Assembly (NCBI GenBank): GCA_026225945.1
Contig: JAMJFZ010003746.1
Coordinates: 2,649,001-2,713,000 of the forward strand
DNA length: 64,000 nucleotides
Reading direction: 5' to 3'
DNA from: Cricetomys ansorgei
Lineage: Eukaryota; Chordata; Mammalia; Rodentia; Nesomyidae
Made by a program: the position numbers and the translations under genes. The stretch's first letter is position 1. Every line of letters starts with the position of its first letter. Positions 54,101-62,579 of this stretch are shown here, piece after piece. Below the pieces are notes generated by a model. It made no database searches and was not told the DNA's origin. It saw only the letters and a list, made by a program, of their open reading frames with translations.

Positions 54101-57100
54101 GTCCTGCAGAGTGAAGCTGTGGGCTGATACCTTTGGCAGGAATCTGTACAACACGGTGACCAGATACTCAGGCTTTCCCTTGCTGCAGAAGGTCAGTGAC
54201 TTCTCCTGGGAGCTCCAGCATGGTCAGAGGGCCTCTTGCCAGAAGGAGATAGGACCCCCAAGATCAGAGCTGTAAGGGGCCTGAGTGACCATCTCTGTTG
54301 ATCTTCTCATATTCAGATGGGGCCCAGAAAGTCTCCACTCCCAGGGCAAGCTAGTGTGGATGGAGAGGTCAAGGCACTCTGTCACTTCAGCACCTAGGGG
54401 AGCCAAGGCCAAGGCTGCAGGAAGTGTATTGGGTGGAAGGGTTTGGTGTGGATGTCTAGTAAGGACCCAGAGAGCACTGATTAGAGCATGGACGGGGGGG
54501 GTGGGGGGCAGCACAGCAGAAGGGTGGCGGGCAGCCGAGGAGTGCCAGCTATAAGCAGCAGGTGACTACTCTATGCAGACAGAGCAGCTCCAGTGAACCC
54601 ACGACCCCGGCTGTGTCCAGGGATGTGGTGTCCCATGCTCCCTGACAGGCTAAGCCTATGCCTGGCTCCCAGCAGACAGGCAGCCCTGCTGCCCTGGTTC
54701 ATTAATGCCTGAGTACAGATCCACAGCTGGCCTGCGCTCAGACAGCACATTTTCCAGTACCTGAGATGTTCCCAAGGGCTTACCTGCTGTTAGCACGCTA
54801 ACCTAAGAGATTATGCATGCTTTAATTCAAAACACCACAGCCCCAAGATGCATCTTCTCCATCTTGCAAATAAATGATGGGAACCTCAGCTTTAATGCCA
54901 GCCCTGAGCACAGTGCCACTGCCACCTTTAACCCCTTGGTGCTACAGAAAGTGGGAGGAGCCAGGGTAGGACCCTGGGGGCTCTCATGGGTTTAAGGCTC
55001 CAGGAGCCCTCACAATACCTCATTCTGTTGTGAGCAGCAGCTTGTTTTTTCTGTTAGAATCCTGCAGCCCCTGATGAGGAAGACAGGAGAGATTGTGTAG
55101 TCACTGGGGAAGTCATTGGAGACCGTACATTCTACATCACTGTCAAAAGCTGTAGACGTATCAGATCTTCCAGAGGAGGACACGGAGTAACTTGCCTGAG
55201 ATCACAGGGCCAACAGGTTACAGGGCTGAGCAAGAGCTGTTGGTGACTCACTGAGGATTGTCCCCGGGCAGATGGAATTTGAAACCAGTTCCTAGTCTGC
55301 CCTGGGCTCACTAGCATCATTTCTCCTGGAACTGCTGAGCTCAGTCCCTCAAGAGAATGCAGGCCCACACACAGGATGTGCTGTTCTCGGGTGCTGGGCA
55401 AAGGTAAATGGACACTGAGGCTGGTTCTTAGTGCCTTCAGAGCAGGTGTCAGGGAAGCTGTGGGCTGCAAAGAGGTGTTGGGCCTGCTGGGACCCACCTC
55501 CCCCAGTGTCCAAGCTGCCTAGGTTACTGGCTCTGACCATGTCACTTGATTGCTGCCCAAGTGTCAGTCAACTCCCATTGAGAATACTAACTGCCATGCT
55601 TCTGGAGGCCTCCACACAAGGACATTTGAAGACAGGCAGCTAAGACTCCGATTAGGAGGTCATGTGGATGACCCTGGTTCACTCAGGTACTTCCTTCCAC
55701 CTTTGTCCTTCCCAGAAGTACAAGGACGCGGAACCCAGTCTGAAGATCAAGGAGGTGGACGGCTTGGAGCTGGTGAAGAAGTTCTCAGAGGACATGGAGA
55801 CCATGCTTCGGAGGAAAGTTGAAGCCATTAAGGTGCCATTGCCCATCCCCCAGCGCTGGCCTTATGGACCCTTTCAGGGACTCCACTGATAGTAGATGGT
55901 CCTCTCCTGGCTGGGTGGAATGCTGACTGTGATATACTAACCCGTTACCACAGGCATCAACATAAGCATGTCATACAAGGAAGTAGACCCCTCTTGTTCC
56001 CAACAAGGCCTTAGGACATTCAGAGATGAGGTCACCTAAGTACCTCAGAGCACCTGGGAACCATGGAGGGTGGGCCCTCATGGCTGAGAAGGCAGGAGAA
56101 TCAAGCAGAGGAGAAGAGAGAAGAGAATAGGGAGCTTGGGCTGGGGTGGCAGAGGAGAACCATTGCTGGTGACTCTCCCTTCCCCTTGCGCTCCCTCCCT
56201 CAGAGCCTGGTGGAGGCCGCTGAGGAGGCCGACCTGAATCACGAGTTCAATGCATCCCTGGTGGTAAGTCCTCTTGAGAGTGGGTGCTAGGCTGGCTGGC
56301 TCTCCCCCACAGCCATGGTAGTCCGAGTACCAGCTGTGAGGGAAGCTGAGCAGCAACCACTCATTCTGCGTCCCTGTGCCAGGCTGCGCCCTGGCTTTGT
56401 CGGTTAGACCTTCTCTCCACCTCCAGAAGCTCTCAGAGAAGGTGTAGAGTGAGCATGGCGGGAAGGGAGCAAACTCTAGGAAGCCGATGGGAGAGGGGAT
56501 GCTCAGCCGGGACGGCCCCCAGGGCGGGGACTTGCGAAACTGAGGCACAGACAGAGTGTTTCTGGCTGAGAGATAGAAGGCACAGGAAGAAGAAAGCTCA
56601 GTGGAGACAAACCCTCTGTGTCCCGAGGACAGCAAACTGAGATGTCGCCTGAGAGAGGCCAGGGTCAAGATCTGGTCTGCGATGCCTGCTGTCCTTGTTG
56701 CTTTCCATTACTGTGATAAATACCACAGCCAAAAGCATTGGGAAGGGAGGGTTTATTGGTCTTACACATCACAATCACAGTCCATCACTGGGGGAAGCCA
56801 AGGTAGGAATTCAAGGCAGGAATCTGGAGGCAGAAACTGAGGCAGACCCCTGGAGGAAAAATGCGCGCTGGCTTCTCCCTGGTTTTGCTCAGTTTGTTCT
56901 TTTAAACAACCATTCACAATCTGCCCAGGGGTGGCCCCGCCCACAGTGGGCTGGACCGCCCACATCAATCATTGTCAGGACAGTGCCCCGGACTCGCCTC
57001 CAGGCCAATCTGATGGAGGCGTTTTCTCAATCTAAGATCCCTCTTCCAGGTCGGTCCAAGCTTGTGACAAGTTGACAAAACACTAAGCAGAACTCTGAGT

Positions 57101-58775
57101 GTGTGAGGGCTGGAGTCAGGAGGGGACACAAGCGGATCTGAGCTCACGGAGCTAGTTCTGACCAGCGGACAGCAAGATGGAGGGGAGTTTGTGGCCACAG
57201 TTCTAGAGAGAGTCAGGGTATGAGGCTGGCAATGCAGAGGCAGTAGGGAAGAGAGTGACTGTGGTCCCTTGGGTCAAAGCTTCCTGCCCTTTGGGGGGAA
57301 ATAGAGCAGGATGCAGGCCCGCTCGCAGCCAGAGCCCCAGAGGCTCCTTGAACCATCTGGGTCTCCAGGACCCTCAGGACCTGGAAGAAACTGACGGTGC
57401 TGACAAGGTCTTTTGCCTCCATCTGGCTCCTTGAGTTTTCCATCTGTGTGTCAGTCTGTCTGTCTCTGACTTGTGATTTCACACACACACTAAGTAGGGA
57501 ATCAAAGCAATGATGGAGCCAATTTGGCCCCAACCAGCCAGTGAGCCCTTGGGTCCAATTATCTTGGGTGTTGTGACCTCATCGCTCCATCTTTGCCTGG
57601 ATTTTTCACCAAGTGCAACATAACTGGGCACCACTAGCTGGTCCAGCCCAGCCCAGCCTTGTGTCCGGTTCCTCTCACCCTTCCTGCTTCTCTCCCTCTT
57701 GCTCACTCTCTTCCTCCCCTCCCCTCTTTGTGCCTGGGTATCTCTTCTGGGCCTGTTACCCCCTCTCCGCAGTTTAATTACTACAACTCGGTGCTGATCA
57801 ACGAGAAGGATGAGAGGGGCAACTACGTGGAGCTGGGAGCCGAGTTTCTTCTTGAGTCTGATGCGCACTTCAACAACCTGAGGGTGAATGTCTCCATGAG
57901 CAGCGTGCAGCTACCTACCAACGTGTACAACAAAGGTGACTGCGCATGCTCTCACCATCGGGTAGTATGGGGGGCGGGGCAGGGGTCCTGGGGGTGTTTT
58001 AATACTTCCTGTCCATTTCCAAAGAAGCACTGCGAGGCATTAGCTGTCTCTCCAATCTCCTCGATAGTATGAGAAGAGAAATCACTCTACACAAGCATGG
58101 AGTATTCTGTTTTCTGTTGCTATGACAAAATACCCAAAGCTGAACAACAGAGGAGAGGTTTCCCTCGCTCAAGGCCTGGGAAGCTGAGTCCAGCCAGCAT
58201 GGTACTGCTTTTGGGAGGTCCCTGGCTGATCCCACTGTGGCAGAGGGTGTCATGCCTGGGGTCTGTGTAAGGAGGCACAACCATTCAGGGAAACAGGAAG
58301 CTAGAGAGTGGGAAAGGCCAGTCTTCCCTTCCTGAGCCCAAAGAATTCCAAATACGCTGTCTTAGGGCAGTGCCACGTGGCTCAATCAGCTCCCCCACCA
58401 CCACACACTCCATCCTTCCTCATAAGACTAACTGAGCACAACGAGTCCAAACACCAACGCTGGGAACACACACGCTACATCCAAACCTCAGCACGTGAGC
58501 AGGAGAGATGGTGGCGTTTCTGGGTTAGTGAGCACGGGCTGCATGAGCTAGATGCAGCCCTAGAGGAAGCAGGGGATGCTCATCCATGTCTGCGCGTGTA
58601 GGTCACATGCTTCTCACTTCATTCCCCATAACCTCACTTTCAGACCCAGACATTTTAAATGGAGTCTATATGTCCGAGGCCCTGAACCCTGTGTTTGTGG
58701 AGAACTTCCAGAGAGACCCTACACTGACCTGGCAGTATTTTGGCAGTTCAACTGGGTTCTTCAGGATCTATCCAG
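51022..58775 (+). CDS. Cacna2d4: Calcium channel alpha2delta-4 subunit, exons 1-6 (3' part missing)
   Basis: Alpha2delta-4 is a secreted, membrane-anchored auxiliary subunit that promotes surface delivery of Cav1 channels, chiefly Cav1.4 at photoreceptor synapses. Six exons join in frame: 51022-51185, 54110-54191, 55716-55832, 56204-56263, 57773-57935 and 58644-58775 (718 nt, about 239 codons). They give an N-terminal signal peptide ([17 protein letters not shown]), then [15 protein letters not shown], the alpha2delta N-terminal domain ahead of the VWA domain, and end at TGFFRIYPG. The VWA domain with its metal site, and everything after, lies outside the window. The exon match to mammalian CACNA2D4 is nearly continuous. 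All borders are GT-AG and no lesion is seen. Transcription runs in the same direction as Dcp1b, as in human. Confidence 0.95.
51186..54109 (+). other. Cacna2d4 intron 1
   Basis: GC-moderate and pyrimidine-rich in places (52500-52950). It contains the unnamed rodent repeat at 53538-53955. No other exon or SINE is recognised. Confidence 0.75.
53538..53955 (+). repeat. Rodent interspersed repeat, unnamed family
   Basis: Starts 'ctgtcttagtttcctctatg', has 'ttactgtgacaaacagcctg' and 'catccacagtgggtttgggt', and ends 'ggttgtgccaaattgacaat'. It has the same architecture as 56690-57092 (start near 'tactgtgataaa', end near 'caagttgacaaaac'). Confidence 0.6.
54110..54191 (+). CDS. Cacna2d4: Cacna2d4 exon 2
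   Basis: 82 nt between tcctgcag and gtcagt: (T)[27 protein letters not shown]. It completes the split Thr codon of exon 1 and ends in phase 0. Confidence 0.95.
54192..55715 (+). other. Cacna2d4 intron 2
   Basis: About 1.5 kb with no recognised SINE or exon. A G-rich run at 54493-54508 is the only visible simple feature. Confidence 0.75.
55716..55832 (+). CDS. Cacna2d4: Cacna2d4 exon 3
   Basis: 39 codons: [20 protein letters not shown], then [19 protein letters not shown]. Acceptor cttcccag, donor gtgcca, phase 0 at both ends. It is the amphipathic helical region of the alpha2delta N-terminal domain. Confidence 0.95.
55833..56203 (+). other. Cacna2d4 intron 3
   Basis: 371 nt of intron with an A/G-rich 3' half and a pyrimidine tract before the acceptor. 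Nothing else is seen. Confidence 0.85.
56204..56263 (+). CDS. Cacna2d4: Cacna2d4 exon 4
   Basis: Exactly 20 codons: [20 protein letters not shown], between ctccctcag and gtaagt. NAS is a potential N-glycosylation site. The exon was found by continuity with exons 3 and 5. Confidence 0.95.
56264..57772 (+). other. Cacna2d4 intron 4
   Basis: Contains the unnamed rodent repeat at 56690-57092 and no other recognised feature. A strong pyrimidine tract (57660-57770) precedes exon 5. Confidence 0.8.
56690..57092 (+). repeat. Rodent interspersed repeat, unnamed family
   Basis: 'ttgctttccattactgtgat', 'aggtaggaattcaaggcagg', 'ctgcccaggggtggccccgc', 'ccacatcaatcattgtcagg', 'gcttgtgacaagttgacaaa'. It shares its core with the reversed copy at 39440-39800 and its ends with 53538-53955. 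Confidence 0.65.
57773..57935 (+). CDS. Cacna2d4: Cacna2d4 exon 5
   Basis: 163 nt between ctctccgcag and gtgact: [54 protein letters not shown], plus one base of the next codon. NVS is a further potential glycosylation site. Strong family match. Confidence 0.96.
57936..58643 (+). other. Cacna2d4 intron 5
   Basis: Bases 58085-58500 look like an old rodent repeat ('ctgttgctatgacaaaatac' start, cytosine-rich end), related in style to the unnamed family above. No exon apart from the flanking ones. Confidence 0.65.
58085..58500 (+). repeat. Diverged rodent repeat, probable
   Basis: Begins 'ttttctgttgctatgacaaa' and later has 'gtgccacgtggctcaatcag', 'caaacctcagca'. The layout matches a common rodent repeat that starts with a 'tctattgctgtga'-like block. 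Family not assigned. Confidence 0.4.
58644..58775 (+). CDS. Cacna2d4: Cacna2d4 exon 6, last exon in window
   Basis: 132 nt between cactttcag and gtgagg: (D)[43 protein letters not shown] plus one base. This is the alpha2delta segment just before the VWA domain. The continuation is not found in the remaining 5.2 kb. Confidence 0.96.
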
Positions 58776-58889
58776 GTGAGGACGCTGGGTGGCACCTCTG
58801 TCACCTCTGAAGACAGTCCTAGCGCTCAGCCCCCTGTAAATGAAGGCCCCTTGTAGCCAAGGCATTTTCAACCCACACTTGGCTTTCTT

Positions 58890-59080
58890 TTTTTAAATTT
58901 CTTTCTTTTATTCACATTGATTTTTTTTCCTGCATGTATGTCTGTGTAAGGGTGTCAGATCCCTTGGAAGTTGAGTTACAGACAGTTGTGAGCTGCCGTG
59001 TGGGTGCTGGGAATTGAACCTGGGTCCTCCGGAAGATCAACCGGTGCTCTTAACTGCTGAGGCATCTCTCCAGCCCCCAC
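58890..59080 (-). repeat. B3 SINE
   Basis: Antisense B3: 'gcatgtatgtctgtgtaagg', 'acagttgtgagctgccgtgt', 'attgaacctgggtcctccgg', 'aactgctgaggcatctctcc'. Confidence 0.9.
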
Positions 59081-59334
59081 ACTTGGCCTTCTTACAACAT
59101 ACTGTGGTGTAGTCAGTGGGAGCTGCTGGGCAGTGCCTGAGCGACCCCGCTAAGTATCACAGCAGCTGTCACCAGTGCGGAGTGAGTCCCTGTTCTGGGA
59201 AAGTCAGTGGACAATCCGGGAAAGTCCCGCAGTGCTTTGCCTTCAGGAATGTTCCTAGCTGGATATTGAAGTGTGCTGTCCTCACATGGAGTAGGGGAAG
59301 CTCTCTGTTCACACAGAAGCAGAAAGGGGGATGG

Positions 59335-59540
59335 GGAGCAGCTCACTGGTCAAGTGTTTGCCTCACAAGCATAACACCTGAGCCCTTAGAACCCTGGGGG
59401 AAAAAACTAAGCCTGGTGCATACCTGTAATCCTAGCGCTGCGGGGTGGAGACAGGAGGATCCAGGGAAATCCCTGGGCACCCACTCTGGTGGAATTAGTG
59501 AGAACCACATTCAGTGAAGACTGTCTCAAATAATAAGATG
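59335..59540 (+). repeat. B4-like composite SINE
   Basis: A tRNA-like part ('cagctcactggtcaagtgtt', 'agcccttagaaccctggggg') is followed by a B1-like body ('gcatacctgtaatcctagcg', 'gagacaggaggatccaggga', 'gaagactgtctcaaa'). Confidence 0.6.
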
Positions 59541-59615
59541 GAGGGAAACAGAGGAAGACACAGCGCTGGTCTTTTGTCTCTACATGTGCACATACTGGTG
59601 CTAAGCCCCGTACAT

Positions 59616-60275
59616 ACACACACACACACACCACATACACACACACACACACACACACACATACACACACACACACACCACATACACACACACACCACAT
59701 ACACACACACACACATACACACACACATATACATTCACACATACACACACACATACACACACACACACACACACCACATACACACACACACCACATACAC
59801 ACACACACCACATACACACACACACACATACACACACACATATACATACACACACACATACACACACACACACATACACACACACACCACATACACACAC
59901 ACCACATACACACACACATATACACACACACACATACACACACACATACACACACACATATACATTCACACATACACACACACACACACCACATACACAC
60001 ACACACACCACATACACACACACACATACACACACACACACACACACACATATACATTCACACACACACACATACACACACACACCACATACACACACAC
60101 ACATACACACACACATATACATTCACACATACACACACACACACCACATACACACACACCACATACACACACACACACCACATACACACCACATACACAC
60201 ACACACATACACACACACACACATCACATACACACACACACACACACACACACATACACACACCACATACCGAAA
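59616..60275 (+). repeat. Long (CA)n-derived array with internal periodicity
   Basis: About 660 bp of CA units broken by CCACATACA, ATATACATTCACA and ATACA variants. The motif CATTCA recurs at 59732, 59963, 60055 and 60120, showing that blocks, not only dinucleotides, were duplicated. Stop-free low-complexity frames on both strands (Thr/His on +, Cys/Val on -) are artefacts. It is strongly Z-DNA prone. Confidence 0.95.
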
Positions 60276-60530
60276 GGAAGGAAGGGAGGAAGGAAGGAAG
60301 GGAGAAAGGAAGGAAGGAAGGGAGGAAGGGAGGGAGGGAGGGAGAGGGTGGAAGAGACAGAAAAGAAAAGAAAGAAAAGAGAAAGGAAAGGAAAGGAAAA
60401 GAAAGGGAAGGGAAGGGAAGGGAAGGGAAGGGAAGGGAAGGGAAGGGAAGGGAAGGGAAGGGAAGGGAAGGGAAGGGAAGGGAAGGAAGGGAAGGGAAAG
60501 GAAGGGAAGGGAAAGGAAAAAGAAAAGGAA
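60276..60530 (+). repeat. GGAA/GGAAG polypurine array
   Basis: About 250 bp of almost pure purine: GGAAG/GGAGG units, then GAAAA variants, then a regular GGGAA pentamer array (about 60407-60485). Each unit carries a GGAA ETS core. The purine strand bias makes it a candidate for triplex (H-DNA) formation. Confidence 0.95.
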
Positions 60531-60611
60531 CACAAGCCACAGTGTTTTGGGGTCTTGACCTCTGTTTTTGTTTTTTGGGGGTTTTGTCACTTAAAAAATT
60601 TACCTCCAGGG

Positions 60612-60802
60612 TTTAAGAAATGACTCAGTGGTTTAAAATACTGGATGCTCTTCCAGAGGACCTGGGTTCAAATCTCAGCATCCACATGGCAGCTCACAAC
60701 TATCTGTAACTCCAGTTCCAGGGAATCCCGCACTCTCACACAGACATATGCGCAGACAAAGCATCAATACACATAAAATATAAATAAATAAATAAATAAA
60801 CA
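60612..60802 (+). repeat. B3 SINE
   Basis: 'aagaaatgactcagtggttt', 'gctcttccagaggacctggg', 'tggcagctcacaactatctg', 'acacataaaatataaataaa'. Confidence 0.9.
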
Positions 60803-61106
60803 AATTCCCCTTCACATCTCACGCTCCTATGCTCAGAAAGACTTGTGGTGTCCCCTCCTCTGTGCAAACACTGGGATGGTACTGGTGGCCCTCTCTTTGG
60901 CTCCTGGCTGGGAAGTCAACTCCTCTCAGAGGGTGCAAAGAGAGTGTGGCTCCCATCACTAGCATGCGCCTGGTGTCTCTGTCAGACTTTCCTGTTAGCT
61001 GCAGGTTCTGTGCCTGGATTCACTTAACCCTCCCTGATACAGAGGCCCAGATGCTTGAGGGGCTCATACTGTTCCCAGAGTAGAATCTCTGTGACGAGCA
61101 CTCTTG

Positions 61107-61275
61107 GTCCTGTTTTGTTTTGTTTTGTTTTTTGAGACACGGTTTCTCTGTTGTAACTCTGGCTGTCCTGCAACTCATTCTGTAGACCAGGCTGGCCTCA
61201 AACTCACAGAAATCCATCTGCCTCTGCCTCCTTAGTGCTGGGATTAAAGGTGTGTGCCACCACCACCCAGCTTCG
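61107..61275 (-). repeat. B1 SINE
   Basis: Antisense B1: a TTTTG tail, 'gagacacggtttctctgttg', 'gaccaggctggcctcaaact', 'tgctgggattaaaggtgtgt', 'accaccacccagc'. It abuts LINE-1 sequence on its 3' side. Confidence 0.92.
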
Positions 61276-61279
61276 TGGT

Positions 61280-61625
61280 CCATTTTTAATTGGATTGTTT
61301 TCTTCTTGTTGGGCCTCAGGAGTTCTCTGAATATTCTGAGTAGTAATTCCTTGTCAGGTTAATGATATACAGATATGTTCTCCCACTTTGTGAGTTGTCC
61401 TTTGAATTTGTTGATATTGCCTTGGGGTCTTTCAATGGATAGTGTTTAAATTAACCCACCTTTCTGTTGTTGCCTATGCCTTTGGGTTATGGCCAAGAAA
61501 TCATCGCCAGCTTCAGTGTCGTGGGAATTCTCCACCATGTGTTCTAGTAAGAACTTTGCAGTTGTGAGTTGTATGCTTAAGCTTTTACTAATTTTGAGTT
61601 CATTTTGTGTAACTGTTTTCTGACG
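61280..61625 (-). mobile_element. LINE-1 ORF2 3'-region fragment, antisense
   Basis: The + strand is the reverse of an old LINE-1: 'ttttaattggattgttttct', 'attccttgtcaggttaatga', 'tctcccactttgtgagttgt', 'gcctttgggttatggccaag'. Decayed and non-coding. Confidence 0.7.
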
Positions 61626-62080
61626 CTGTGTCTGAGCTCTGAAGCCCTCTTTGTTTGGAGCCGATTATAACTCTTATTTTTTCACTCTTAACTGAACTCT
61701 GCCTCTTAGTTCTCCTCCTCTGCCCTGATTGCTGCTGAGACAGACTCTTAATTTGGAGCATTTTTTAACCCCGTAGCTCTAAAAGGTTATAAAGGAGAAG
61801 AAAGAAAGGAAGAAATATTCGCAGCCCCTTCCGGCCGCCTTTATCTGTCTAATCCTGGAGAACTGGACGAACGTCTAGGATCGTTTACCCCATTAACTGT
61901 CCTGTAGCATGCTTTCCCATCAGCTGGGTGTCTCCGAGTAACTCTCCTTTCTCTATTGTTTTCTCTTCTTTTGTTTAATCTCTAATTTAATTTCTTTCCT
62001 TCTTATATCTTATATCCTCATCCCAAACTCCACACAGCCCAGTGGACTTCTAACCAGAAAAATGGCCATTCTGAGGCCAT
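61626..62080. other. Unassigned segment between LINE-1 and SINE
   Basis: It contains several CpGs ('ccttccggccgcctttatct', 'aactggacgaacgtctagga') unlike the CpG-poor LINE-1 flanks, and polypyrimidine runs around 61945-62010. I recognise neither an exon nor a named repeat. It could be an LTR or a transduced piece. Confidence 0.4.
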
Positions 62081-62129
62081 GGAGCTTCACTCCATGTTTG
62101 AACTTGTCAGTTATTTTACTTCATGTTGT

Positions 62130-62312
62130 GTGTATTGGTGTTTTTTCTGCGTGTTTATGCACCGCGTGCATGCTCGATGCCTACGGGAGCCGGAAGGAAA
62201 GCAACTAGAGTTACAAATGATCGTGAGCTGCCGTGTGGAAAGTGGAAATAGAACCCAGGTCCTCTGGAAGAGTGGACAACGTTCTCAACCACTGAGCCGT
62301 CTCCCCAGCCCC
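62130..62312 (-). repeat. B3 SINE
   Basis: Antisense B3: 'gcgtgcatgctcgatgccta', 'atcgtgagctgccgtgtgga', 'aacccaggtcctctggaaga', 'ccactgagccgtctccccag'. Confidence 0.85.
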
Positions 62313-62579
62313 ACTGATCACCCTTTTATTCAACCACAGGAAAAAAAAAAACTATCACAGAGGTGAAACACTACCACAAAAAGGTGTTTTAGAGCTTTCA
62401 ATACTCCATCATGACTTGTGGGCTCTTGCTCACATTTCGTCCCTGCTCATCACCTAATGCCACCCTTTCTTGGTCCCCTTTCTGAGCCTTATGCCATGTG
62501 CACACTTTATATGTGTATCTACAGACACACATACATTGTAGGCCAGGATCCGCATCTTTCCAAGTCCATCCACTTTCCT

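Noticed and set aside
56078..56668. 196-codon minus-strand frame opposite Cacna2d4 exon 4
   Set aside because: It is antisense to a confirmed exon and its intron, with no similarity to a known protein family and unremarkable composition.
59514..60623. 369-codon frame on + and several Cys/Val-rich frames on - across the CA/GGAAG arrays
   Set aside because: They are direct translations of simple repeats (Thr-His and Cys-Val, then Lys-Gly-Arg-Glu). No stop codons arise because of the repeat unit, not selection.
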